Source of the DNA: Firmicutes bacterium UBA5227
GTDB taxonomy: Bacteria > Bacillota > Clostridia > Tissierellales > Sedimentibacteraceae
Length of the DNA stretch: 33,235 nt
Reading direction: 5' to 3'
Assembly (NCBI GenBank): GCA_002409285.1
Contig: DHUT01000089.1
Span: forward strand, 1-33,235
Made by a program: the position numbers and the translations under genes. The notes beneath the pieces were generated by a model. It was given only the letters and a program-made list of their open reading frames with translations. It was not told the origin of the DNA and searched no databases. Shown here in pieces: positions 24,781 through 32,862 of this stretch; the first letter of the stretch is position 1, and every line of letters starts with the position of its first letter.

Positions 24781-25710
24781 TTAATTTAAAACGACATTTT
24801 CAGGAAACTTATTTCCTCTAAGGTATGCGTCAACCTTCATTTTATTTTTCCCAGGCATTTGAATTTCCTTTAATATTATGGTACCCTCACAAGCTGCAAC
24901 ATATATGCCGCTCTCATCAGCTTTTATTACATAACCCGGTTGGAAATAATTTTTTTCACCATCATATTCTGATTCATATACCTTAATTTTCTTATCATTC
25001 ATTATGAAATACGCACCAGGCCAGGGAGACAGACCACGAATCAGGTTATGGATATTTCTTGAGCTTGAGTTCCAGCTTATCTTCCTGTTTTCGTTATCAA
25101 ACATGGGAGCATAATCGGAAAGACAGTCTTGCTGCTTTTCGGGAACCAATTCATCATTTTTCAGCTTGTCAAGTGTTTCAATCAACAGTTCGGCACCTAT
25201 ATGCATAAGAATGTCATGCAGCTCTCCGACATTCATTTCTTCATCTATTTCAACCTCCGCTTTTAAAAGCATATCTCCGGTATCAAGCCCCGTATCCATT
25301 TTCATGGTAGTAACACCGGTCTTTTCTTCTCCGTTAATGATTGCCCAGTTCAGCGGAGCCGCCCCCCTCAGTTTAGGCAGCAGCGAAGCATGAACATTTA
25401 TGCAGCCATACTTTGGAAACTCTAATATTTCCTTGTTCAATATTTGCCCATATGCAACAACGACTATTACATCCGGATCATATTGTTTCAAGACATCCAT
25501 GCTTTCTCTGCTTTTAATTTTTTGAGGCTGAAATACAGGCAGACTTAGTTCCTCGGCAGTCTCCTTGACTTCTGATTTCTTAAGCTTATTTCCTCTTCCC
25601 GAAGGTTTGTCAGGCTGTGTTACAACAAGTAAAACTTCATGCCCTTTATCCTTCAGCATTTTTAATGTTGGAACCGCAAATTCCGGTGTTCCCATAAAAA
25701 TAACCTTCAT
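24781..25710 (-). CDS. fmt: Methionyl-tRNA formyltransferase
   Basis: Fmt formylates initiator Met-tRNA from 10-formyl-tetrahydrofolate. The 309-residue protein begins MKVIFMGTPEFAVP. It holds the catalytic core INVHASLLPKLRGAAP (Asn105, His107), followed by the conserved GVTTMKMDTGLDTGDML. The C-terminal RNA-binding domain is present. It is ten bases behind def, giving the standard def-fmt pair that adds and later removes the formyl group. It ends the yicC-to-fmt unit. Confidence 0.97.
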   Translation of the reverse strand: MKVIFMGTPEFAVPTLKMLKDKGHEVLLVVTQPDKPSGRGNKLKKSEVKETAEELSLPVFQPQKIKSRESMDVLKQYDPDVIVVVAYGQILNKEILEFPKYGCINVHASLLPKLRGAAPLNWAIINGEEKTGVTTMKMDTGLDTGDMLLKAEVEIDEEMNVGELHDILMHIGAELLIETLDKLKNDELVPEKQQDCLSDYAPMFDNENRKISWNSSSRNIHNLIRGLSPWPGAYFIMNDKKIKVYESEYDGEKNYFQPGYVIKADESGIYVAACEGTIILKEIQMPGKNKMKVDAYLRGNKFPENVVLN

Positions 25711-25720
25711 ACAATCACCC

Positions 25721-26167
25721 TTATTTTTTTATTACTCTGTCTGTAAATAATATTCCCTCCAGATGGTCTACTTCATGGCATATACATCGTGCCAAAACTC
25801 CTTCCGCATCTAACGTAACGTGCTTGCCATTCTCATTTAGGTACTCAACTGTTACATTCATAGGTCTTTTCACATTACCCTTTGTTTCAGGAACGCTGAG
25901 ACACCCTTCCTGCCCTGTCTGTTCACCTGATTTCTTTAATATTACAGGGTTTACCATTTTATATATACTGCCATCTTCAACATCTATTACGATAGCACGT
26001 TTTAAAATTCCAACCTGAGGTGCCGCAAGTCCCACACCGTCATTTGCATACATGGTTTCCACCATATCATCAAGAAGTGTTCGTATCCTGTCATCAACAA
26101 CACTTACTTCCCTGCTCTTCTTTCTTAGAATTTCGTCTCCTTCATATCTTAAATTTCTTAAAGCCAT
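25721..26167 (-). CDS. def: Peptide deformylase
   Basis: Def removes the N-formyl group from new proteins and binds a divalent metal, usually iron. The 148-residue protein shows all three motifs: GVGLAAPQVG (44-53), EGCLS (87-91) and HEVDH (131-135). Cys89 and the two His of the last motif bind the metal, and Glu132 is catalytic. GGAGGAA precedes the ATG. It lies between priA and fmt, the usual position. Confidence 0.97.
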   Translation of the reverse strand: MALRNLRYEGDEILRKKSREVSVVDDRIRTLLDDMVETMYANDGVGLAAPQVGILKRAIVIDVEDGSIYKMVNPVILKKSGEQTGQEGCLSVPETKGNVKRPMNVTVEYLNENGKHVTLDAEGVLARCICHEVDHLEGILFTDRVIKK

Positions 26168-26181
26168 AGTTCCTCCTGCTA

Positions 26182-28599
26182 CTAAATTGTATTCGTATTA
26201 ATATTTATGCTTACTCTTATATTTTCTATATCCTTATCCATATATACCCTGCGAAGTATATTTTTAAGCTCTTGCAAAGCATGATTTGAAACCTTTATAA
26301 ATAAATTGACTCTGTATTCATCATTAACCTTGTAAATCGAATGAGGTATGGGTCTATACAACAATAAGCTTCTTTCCTTAACCATATTTTTAACAGATTC
26401 TTTTACTTCTTCATATTTTTCATATGCTGTTTTATTAACCAACTCCTCATTTTTAGAAATAAGGCATATATTTATTATATTAATAAATGGCGGAAATGCA
26501 AATTCTTTTCTCAACTTTAATTCTTCATTTATAAAAACTTCATAGTTATTGTTTTTTGCCGCATTAATAATGAAATTATGCGGTTCATAGGTTTGTACAA
26601 AGACATTTCCCTTTTTGCTTCCCCTTCCGGCTCTTCCGCTAACCTGAGTTATAAGCTGAAAAGTTTTTTCTCCCGAATTGTAAAAGGGCAAATTCAATAT
26701 TGCATCTGCCGATAAAACACCCACTGTGGTAACATTGGGAAAATCAAAACCTTTGGCAAGCATCTGAGTGCCTATCAATATATCTATCTTACCGCCTTTA
26801 AATTTATTGTATATATTTTCATAGGAGTCCTTTCCTGTCATGGAATCAAAATCCATTCTCTCGGTTACCGCATTGGGAAACAATTGATTAATTATTTTTT
26901 CAACATGTTGAGTACCGGCACTGTACTGCTCTATTTTGTCACTGCCGCACACAGGACAGATAAACTGCATTTTTTTAGTTCTTCCGCAGTAATGACATTT
27001 CAGCATATTACCCTTTACATGGTATGTCATTGAAACATCACAGCGGTCGCATCTTTCAACATGTCCGCATTTTTTGCAGGACACAAACCCCGAATAGCCC
27101 CTTTTATTTAAAAATAAAATGACCTGCTCTTTTTGCCCAAGGGATAATTTAATGCTTTGGTACAGTTCTTCACTTATAATTGTGTTATTGCCCTTGTCAA
27201 GTTCACTGCCCATATCAATAATTTTTATATCCGGCATCTGATTGTTCACACGTTTTTTTAAATCTATCTTTTCAATCTGACCCTTCATTGCCATATAGTA
27301 GGTATTCAATGAAGGTGTTGCCGATCCAAGAATTACTTTTCCATCTAATATGTGAGCCATTCTTATGGCAACCTCTATTGTATCATACTTTGGAGATGTG
27401 GATGAAATATAGCTGTCCTCGTGCTCTTCGTCAATAACTATGACCCCCAGATTTTTAATTGGGGCAAAAATAGCAGAACGTGCCCCTATTACCACATCAA
27501 CCTCATGGTTATAAACCTTGGTCCATTGGATGAATTTTTCTTTTTTTGTAAGTCTTGAATGAAAGACTGCAATTTTATTCCCAAACCTTTTTTGAAACCT
27601 GTCAATCGTCTGAGTAGTTAAGGAAATTTCGGGAACCAGCATTATTGACTGCTTATTTTGCTTTATATAATATTCTATTATATTCATATATACTTCTGTC
27701 TTGCCGCTTCCTGTAACTCCATGGAGCAAAAATACCTTATTGTCAGATGAAATTATTTCAGTACATGCATATTGCTGTTCTTCATTTAGGCATAGCCCCT
27801 CTTCGGTAGGGACAGATGCCTCATCTTTGTAAAGAATGTATTCTTCCTTAAGTATTCCCCTTTTTATGAGATTATTTATAATTCCAGATGAGATATCTAA
27901 ATCTTCAGATAATTTCTTTACACTTACATTGTTGCTTTCCTTCAAATAATTGATAACTTTTATCTGATTCTGGGTTTTATTGATATTATATTCATCTATT
28001 GGCTTGTCCTCAAGCAAAGATACATATTTCTCGTATGCGTTTTTCCCTTTCACCTGCTCCCTGCTGATAATCTCAATTATACCTTTATTCTTCAGATTGT
28101 CCAGCAATGTATATATGTCACTGCCTGCATATATTTTTTTCAGTCTTTCAAGCTCTATGGATTTTTCCTTAATTAAATTAAAAAGCTGGGCCTCTCTTTC
28201 ATTTAACGAAATCTCGGCAAATTCAGATCTCATCGCCCTGATAGTTATACTGTGCTCATACTTTATCATAGACGGAATCATAAGCCTCATTGCATCAGAA
28301 TATTTGCAAATATATCTTTCTCTTATCCAAAAAATAAGCTTTATCATTTCGTTACTTACTACAGGAGCTTCGTCAAGTATGTCAATAACCGGCTTTATTT
28401 TTTTTTCAGGTAAACTGCATGTACAATCCACCGAAACAATAAGTGCATCAATCATATGCTTGTTTCTTCCAAAATTAACCTTTACCCTTTTACCAGGTTG
28501 GACGCTTTTTTCAAGCTCTGTTGGTACACCATAAGTAAACAGCGCATCGGTACTCTTTGAATTGTTATTTAAAATTACCTGCACAAAAATTTTATACAT
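26182..28599 (-). CDS. priA: Primosomal helicase PriA
   Basis: PriA reloads the replisome at repaired forks. The 805-residue protein has an N-terminal DNA-binding part, a winged-helix-like insert, and a superfamily 2 helicase core with Walker A GVTGSGKTEV and DEEH box VIDEEHEDSY. An eight-cysteine zinc region follows (CKKCGHVERCDRC, then CHYCG and CPVCG), then the GTQMLAKGFDFPNV and QVSGRAGRG motifs. Its length is slightly above the usual 730-750, mainly in the N-terminal half. It is followed by def after 14 bases. In most Clostridia coaBC stands upstream; here rpoZ does. Confidence 0.96.
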   Translation of the reverse strand: MYKIFVQVILNNNSKSTDALFTYGVPTELEKSVQPGKRVKVNFGRNKHMIDALIVSVDCTCSLPEKKIKPVIDILDEAPVVSNEMIKLIFWIRERYICKYSDAMRLMIPSMIKYEHSITIRAMRSEFAEISLNEREAQLFNLIKEKSIELERLKKIYAGSDIYTLLDNLKNKGIIEIISREQVKGKNAYEKYVSLLEDKPIDEYNINKTQNQIKVINYLKESNNVSVKKLSEDLDISSGIINNLIKRGILKEEYILYKDEASVPTEEGLCLNEEQQYACTEIISSDNKVFLLHGVTGSGKTEVYMNIIEYYIKQNKQSIMLVPEISLTTQTIDRFQKRFGNKIAVFHSRLTKKEKFIQWTKVYNHEVDVVIGARSAIFAPIKNLGVIVIDEEHEDSYISSTSPKYDTIEVAIRMAHILDGKVILGSATPSLNTYYMAMKGQIEKIDLKKRVNNQMPDIKIIDMGSELDKGNNTIISEELYQSIKLSLGQKEQVILFLNKRGYSGFVSCKKCGHVERCDRCDVSMTYHVKGNMLKCHYCGRTKKMQFICPVCGSDKIEQYSAGTQHVEKIINQLFPNAVTERMDFDSMTGKDSYENIYNKFKGGKIDILIGTQMLAKGFDFPNVTTVGVLSADAILNLPFYNSGEKTFQLITQVSGRAGRGSKKGNVFVQTYEPHNFIINAAKNNNYEVFINEELKLRKEFAFPPFINIINICLISKNEELVNKTAYEKYEEVKESVKNMVKERSLLLYRPIPHSIYKVNDEYRVNLFIKVSNHALQELKNILRRVYMDKDIENIRVSININTNTI

Positions 28600-28640
28600 A
28601 ATTACTCCTGTCCCTTTGAAATGGCATACTCAAACATTAA

Positions 28641-28664
28641 ATAATCAGTCAATCGACTGATTAT
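28641..28664. repeat. Perfect inverted repeat between rpoZ and priA
   Basis: ATAATCAGTC and GACTGATTAT, a 10-bp perfect stem with a 4-base loop, lie in the 79-base gap where coaBC would normally stand. Only a weak T-rich stretch follows on the minus strand, so it could be an attenuator, an RNA-processing site or a protein-binding site. Confidence 0.6.
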
Positions 28665-28678
28665 AAATTTATTCTAAG

Positions 28679-29053
28679 TTATTCTTCTTCAGGTTCAACA
28701 GCTGTTTCTTCTGGTTCTTCTGGTTCTTCTGGTTCTTCTTTTACTTCAGATTTCCCATCATTGTCATGTTCTTCCTCTGCCGGATCTTCACTGCCCTCTG
28801 AGGCTTTTTCTTCAGTATCTTCAGTATCTTCAGCCTCCTCAAGTTCCTTCATATATAGGTCATAATCATATATCGGCTGATATGCACCCTCATAAAATTC
28901 TTCAATTGCAATTGCCACCGGTTTTGTAGTGTCCGTATCTATCAAAACCTGAGAACCGTCAATGATTTGTCTTGCTCTTCTTGAAACTATTGTTACAAGA
29001 GAATAATTGCTGTCCACCATATTTATCAGTTCATCAATTGATATTTTCTTCAT
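28679..29053 (-). CDS. rpoZ: RNA polymerase omega subunit with long acidic tail
   Basis: Omega stabilises the beta-prime subunit of RNA polymerase. Residues 1-66 are a normal omega core (ISIDELINMVDSNYSLVTIVSRRARQI, then the TKPVAIAIEEF segment). Residues about 70-124 are an unusual Glu/Asp-rich extension, nearly half the protein, that ends in repeated Glu-Pro-Glu units. At DNA level this tail is built from 9-base repeats at 28706-28741 and 28811-28835. Omega is usually 65-90 residues. GAGAGGT precedes the start, and it follows gmk by one base as in most Firmicutes. Omega identity is secure; the tail's role is unknown. Confidence 0.92.
   Translation of the reverse strand: MKKISIDELINMVDSNYSLVTIVSRRARQIIDGSQVLIDTDTTKPVAIAIEEFYEGAYQPIYDYDLYMKELEEAEDTEDTEEKASEGSEDPAEEEHDNDGKSEVKEEPEEPEEPEETAVEPEEE
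28706..28741. repeat. 9-base tandem repeat in rpoZ
   Basis: About four copies of the unit TTCTTCTGG (plus-strand reading) encode the Glu-Pro-Glu repeats of the omega tail. The period is a multiple of three, so copy-number change would alter length without a frameshift. Confidence 0.85.
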
Positions 29054-29054
29054 A

Positions 29055-29660
29055 TTATACCTCTCTGATTTTGTTTATAATTGCTTTTTTTCTGATAGCC
29101 CGGTTTTTTTCCGCATCAATTATACACTTTATTTTATTCACCGCAGCCTCAACCTCATCATTTAATACCACATAATCATATTCAAAAGCATAGTCCAATT
29201 CATCATATGCACACTTCATTCTTTTGAGAATAACTTCTTTTGAATCGGTCCCTCTTCCCTCAATTCTATTTTGCAGCTCCTTCAGTGACGGAGGCAGAAT
29301 AAAAATAAAAACACCTTTGGGATAATTTTTTTTAACCTGCAACGCTCCCTGAATATCTATCTCCAGAATAATATCATTCCCAGCTTTTAGCTGTTTAAAC
29401 ACTTCTTTTTTAGGAGTCCCATAATAATTTCCATAAACTTTTGCATATTCAAGAAATTCATCATCATTAATTTTTTTAATAAATTCATCATTACTTATAA
29501 AAAAGTAACTTTCGCCTTCGTTTTCACCCTCTCTTGGCTTTCGGGTGGTAGCTGATACTGATACTTTTAAATCTGTCATCTTATCCTTCAGCATCTTACA
29601 TATAGTTCCCTTACCTGCACCTGAAGGACCCGATATTACCACCAATAATCCGTTATCCAT
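29055..29660 (-). CDS. gmk: Guanylate kinase
   Basis: Gmk phosphorylates GMP/dGMP to GDP/dGDP using ATP. The 201-residue protein has the P-loop GPSGAGKG (10-17). The GMP-binding SATTRKPREGE and the YYGTPKKEV segment follow, then the LEIDIQGALQVK strand and the later lid region. GAGGTG precedes the start. It sits in the remA-gmk-rpoZ order that is standard for Firmicutes. Confidence 0.97.
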   Translation of the reverse strand: MDNGLLVVISGPSGAGKGTICKMLKDKMTDLKVSVSATTRKPREGENEGESYFFISNDEFIKKINDDEFLEYAKVYGNYYGTPKKEVFKQLKAGNDIILEIDIQGALQVKKNYPKGVFIFILPPSLKELQNRIEGRGTDSKEVILKRMKCAYDELDYAFEYDYVVLNDEVEAAVNKIKCIIDAEKNRAIRKKAIINKIREV

Positions 29661-29669
29661 TGTACACCT

Positions 29670-29927
29670 CTACTTTATATTGTGGTTGTTGTTCTCAAAC
29701 CTCTGAGCCATTGTATCAGGCTGTATTGCCGATAATATTACATATTCACAGTCTGTAATTATCACTGCCCTGGTTTTCCTTCCGTATGTAGCGTCAATTA
29801 GTTTTCCCTTTTCCCTTGTTTCTTGTATGACACGCTTGATAGGTGCTGATTCAGGACTTACAATCGCTATAATTCTGTTTGACAATGCTATATTTCCAAA
29901 TCCTATATTTATAGTATTGTTTGCCAT
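29670..29927 (-). CDS. remA: RemA-family regulator (DUF370)
   Basis: An 85-residue protein of the RemA/YlzA family, which in Bacillus forms DNA-binding rings that activate biofilm-matrix and osmoprotection genes. The core IGFGNIALSNRIIAIVSPESAPIKR and the TYGRKTRAVIITDCEYVILSAIQP segment are diagnostic. GGAGATAA precedes the start. It stands between yicC and gmk, the conserved position. Its targets in this organism are unknown. Confidence 0.94.
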   Translation of the reverse strand: MANNTINIGFGNIALSNRIIAIVSPESAPIKRVIQETREKGKLIDATYGRKTRAVIITDCEYVILSAIQPDTMAQRFENNNHNIK

Positions 29928-29936
29928 TTTTATCTC

Positions 29937-30824
29937 CTATTCTATGTTTTGAATTTGTTCTCTGATTTTCTCCAATAAATTCTTTATTTCAATAACTATT
30001 TGAATAATTTCAAGATTTCCCACCTTAGAACCTATGGTGTTAATTTCCCTGTTCGCTTCCTGTATTATAAAATCTAACTTTCTCCCTACAGCTCCTCCTG
30101 CTTCCAACACGCTGTCAAGCTGGCACATATGGGATTTAAATCTTACAATTTCTTCATTTATGTCACTTTTGTCGGCATAGATGACAATTTCGTTATAAAG
30201 CCTGTTTTCATCAAGCTCGTGGCTGCTTCCCAGCAATTCCTTAATTCTTACTTCAAATTTTGCCTTGTAATCCGCTACCAGAGTTTCCGAATTCCCTTCA
30301 ATTTTTCCTATCAGCCCAAAGATTTTAACCATGCCCGACCTTATATCGGTCTCAAGCTGTTCACCCTCCAATGCCCTCATTATCACAAGATTTTCAACAG
30401 CGTTGTTCATTGCTGTCTCAACGCATATTCGGAGTTCTTCCTCATCTTCAGTATCCTCCTTAGCAACTAAAACATCCTGAAATTTTACCATTGTATCCAA
30501 TGAAACATTACTGCTTATGTCCAGTTCCTTTTTAATTTCGTCAATAGCACTTTTATATTGCTTTGCAAGACATAAATTCGGAACAATTACCGTATCGGAT
30601 TCACTTAAATAGTCAATATTGATATATACATCTATTCTACCCCTTTGTATGCTGTTTTTCAAGATTTTTCTTATATTATCCTCAAAAAAACGCAAATGCC
30701 TCGGTGTTTTGATGTTTATATCGCAATATCTGTTGTTGATGGTCTTAATTTCAGCCGTTATTATTCTCTTTCCGTCATTATGCTCGCCCTTGCCGTATCC
30801 GGTCATGCTTAAAATTTTCGCCAT
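29937..30824 (-). CDS. YicC/YloC family endoribonuclease-like protein
   Basis: A 295-residue YicC-family protein. The N-terminal signature SMTGYGKGE and the NNRYCDINIK segment are diagnostic. The C-terminal helical DUF1732 region ends with REINTIGSKVGNLEIIQIVIEIKNLLEKIREQIQNIE, also typical. Family members act as RNases or RNase partners in small-RNA turnover in E. coli; the role in Firmicutes is less clear. The start at 30824 is chosen over 30836 because GGAG lies seven bases before it. It is the first gene of the unit that runs to fmt. Confidence 0.93.
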   Translation of the reverse strand: MAKILSMTGYGKGEHNDGKRIITAEIKTINNRYCDINIKTPRHLRFFEDNIRKILKNSIQRGRIDVYINIDYLSESDTVIVPNLCLAKQYKSAIDEIKKELDISSNVSLDTMVKFQDVLVAKEDTEDEEELRICVETAMNNAVENLVIMRALEGEQLETDIRSGMVKIFGLIGKIEGNSETLVADYKAKFEVRIKELLGSSHELDENRLYNEIVIYADKSDINEEIVRFKSHMCQLDSVLEAGGAVGRKLDFIIQEANREINTIGSKVGNLEIIQIVIEIKNLLEKIREQIQNIE

Positions 30825-30893
30825 TTTATACTCCATAAATATATTTTATACGGTAAATTCCCCGTCTATCAAAATCTTTGTACATACATAGGT

Positions 30894-30921
30894 ATTATAA
30901 CATTAAATTTCTATTAGTAAA
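30894..30921 (-). promoter_or_regulatory. Promoter of the yicC-to-fmt unit
   Basis: On the minus strand, TTTACT (30916-30921) and TATAAT (30894-30899) with a 16-base spacer. It is divergent from the rqcH promoter nearby. Confidence 0.55.
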
Positions 30922-30938
30922 CAAAAAATAAAAATTCA

Positions 30939-30967
30939 ATGACATAAAGTATTTTTTAATGTACAAT
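30939..30967 (+). promoter_or_regulatory. Promoter of rqcH
   Basis: ATGACA (30939-30944) and TACAAT (30962-30967) with a 17-base spacer. The start codon is 24 bases after the -10 box. Confidence 0.6.
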
Positions 30968-30990
30968 ATAAAGAGAACGGAGGTATTAAG

Positions 30991-32757
30991 ATGTCACTGG
31001 ACGGAATATTTTTAAGCAGCATAAAATTTGATTTATATAATAAGCTAATAGGCGGACGAGTGGATAAAATCTACCAGCCCGATAAAAATGAAATAATAAT
31101 TGCAATAAGAAATAATGGTGAAAACCACAAGCTGCTGATGACAGCCGCAAGCGGAAGCCCCAGACTTCATATTACTGATGTAATAAGGAAAAACCCACAG
31201 GAGCCCCCAATGTTTTGCATGCTTTTAAGAAAGCACCTGTCAGGAGCCCACGTCACGGATATAAAGCAAATTAATTTTGACCGCATATTAGAAATTACAT
31301 TTGAGTGCAAGGACGAACTGGAAACAACTGTACATAAGTCATTGATTATAGAAATAATGGGCAAGCACAGCAACATTATTTTCATAAATGCAAAAACCAG
31401 GATTATTATTGATTCAATCAAAAGGGTAGCGGAAAATGTGAGCTCCGTAAGGCAGGTTTATCCCGGAATAAAATATGTTATTCCTCCGGAGCAGGATAAA
31501 TTGAACACATTGGAAATCACTGAAGAAATATTTAAAGACTCAGTCAACAATTCAAATGACGGTTTGTTTATCTATAACTTTTTCTATAAAAACTTCATAG
31601 GTCTCAGCCCATTTATAAGCAAGGAAATTTGTTTCCTTGCAAAGATAGATGAAAGCACCTACATGGGAGAACTTACAACAGAACAGAAAGAAAGGCTGTG
31701 GACAGCTTTTAATTACATGCTCGAAAAAGTGAAATCAAATGATTTTTCATTTAATATGTACATGGACGAGGATTCCGGACAGACTCAATTTTACTGTCTT
31801 GATGTTGAATATTTGAAACATCTTGAAAAAAGGCACTATATATGTCCGGGGAAACTCCTGGATGATTACTATTACGAACAGGACAATAAAAACAAAATCA
31901 ATCAACGTGTCGCAAGCCTTATTAAAAGCATGAACACAAAAATAGACAGGGACAGAAAAAAGATTGAAAAACAAAGAAATGAACTTTTAAACGCCGAAGA
32001 CAGGGAAAAATATAAAATATACGGAGAGCTGCTTCTTGCAAACCTGCATAAAAAACCCGAAGACCACAAGCTTACTGTAATAAATTATTACGACCCCGAA
32101 CAAAGGGAAATAACAATACCCCTTGACCCCAGGATGAACATTTCCCAAAACAGCCAGAAGTTTTTCAAAAAATACAACAAGCTTAAAAAGGCAGAAGAAG
32201 AACTTCAAAAGCTCATAGAAACATCCCTGAATGAAATTCAGTACCTTGAAAACATATTGTATTCCATAGAAGCCTGTGAAACAGTGGATGATTTAGATGA
32301 AATCTATAACGAACTCACGGCTGAAGGAATAATGAAAAAAAACAAAGTAAAAAAGTTAAAAGCATTTAAGCCTGAATTCATAACATATACTTCATCAGAG
32401 GGACATGAAATACTCGTGGGCAGAAACAATCTTCAAAATGATATGCTCACCTTTAAAATAGGGAAAAAGGATGATTACTGGTTCCATGCTAAAAACATAC
32501 CCGGCTCCCACGTAATAATAAAAACAAACGGAGAAGAGCTGGCAGATAATGAATACGTGGAAGCGGCAAGTGTCGCCGCCTACTACAGCAAGGGTAAAAA
32601 CTCGGGAACCGTGGAAGTTGATTATACTAAAAAGATAAACGTAAAAAAACCGCCAAATGCAAAACCCGGCTTTGTAATTTACGATACTAATTTTTCCATG
32701 CTTGTAAAACCTGACATATCAGGAATCAGGTCAAATCAGCCTGGCAAAAACAATTAA
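30991..32757 (+). CDS. rqcH: NFACT-family ribosome quality control protein RqcH
   Basis: RqcH binds stalled 50S-peptidyl-tRNA complexes and adds C-terminal alanine tails that mark the nascent chain for degradation. The 588-residue protein has the NFACT-N domain (MSLDGIFLSSIKFDLYNKL, with the GSPRLHIT segment), a helix-hairpin-helix region, and a long coiled coil around 300-420. The C-terminal NFACT-R domain carries DDYWFHAKNIPGSHVII and a KP.NAKPGFV.Y segment. It was first named as a fibronectin-binding protein (FbpA), but no signal peptide is present. GGAGG precedes the ATG. It is transcribed divergently from yicC, a common neighbour. Confidence 0.95.
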   Translation: MSLDGIFLSSIKFDLYNKLIGGRVDKIYQPDKNEIIIAIRNNGENHKLLMTAASGSPRLHITDVIRKNPQEPPMFCMLLRKHLSGAHVTDIKQINFDRILEITFECKDELETTVHKSLIIEIMGKHSNIIFINAKTRIIIDSIKRVAENVSSVRQVYPGIKYVIPPEQDKLNTLEITEEIFKDSVNNSNDGLFIYNFFYKNFIGLSPFISKEICFLAKIDESTYMGELTTEQKERLWTAFNYMLEKVKSNDFSFNMYMDEDSGQTQFYCLDVEYLKHLEKRHYICPGKLLDDYYYEQDNKNKINQRVASLIKSMNTKIDRDRKKIEKQRNELLNAEDREKYKIYGELLLANLHKKPEDHKLTVINYYDPEQREITIPLDPRMNISQNSQKFFKKYNKLKKAEEELQKLIETSLNEIQYLENILYSIEACETVDDLDEIYNELTAEGIMKKNKVKKLKAFKPEFITYTSSEGHEILVGRNNLQNDMLTFKIGKKDDYWFHAKNIPGSHVIIKTNGEELADNEYVEAASVAAYYSKGKNSGTVEVDYTKKINVKKPPNAKPGFVIYDTNFSMLVKPDISGIRSNQPGKNN

Positions 32758-32765
32758 CTAAGGAA

Positions 32766-32791
32766 CACCTGCTTAACAGGTGCTCCCCCCC
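32766..32791 (+). terminator. Weak hairpin behind rqcH
   Basis: CACCTG and CAGGTG (32766-32771 with 32777-32782) form a 6-bp stem with a 5-base loop, followed by a C-rich rather than T-rich run (seven C, 32785-32791). It is poor as an intrinsic terminator. Confidence 0.35.
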
Positions 32792-32862
32792 TTATTTCAT
32801 TCAGAAATAACTAACAGCATAAATGATATAATAAATAAAAAGAACCCTCGGAGGAACAGTCA

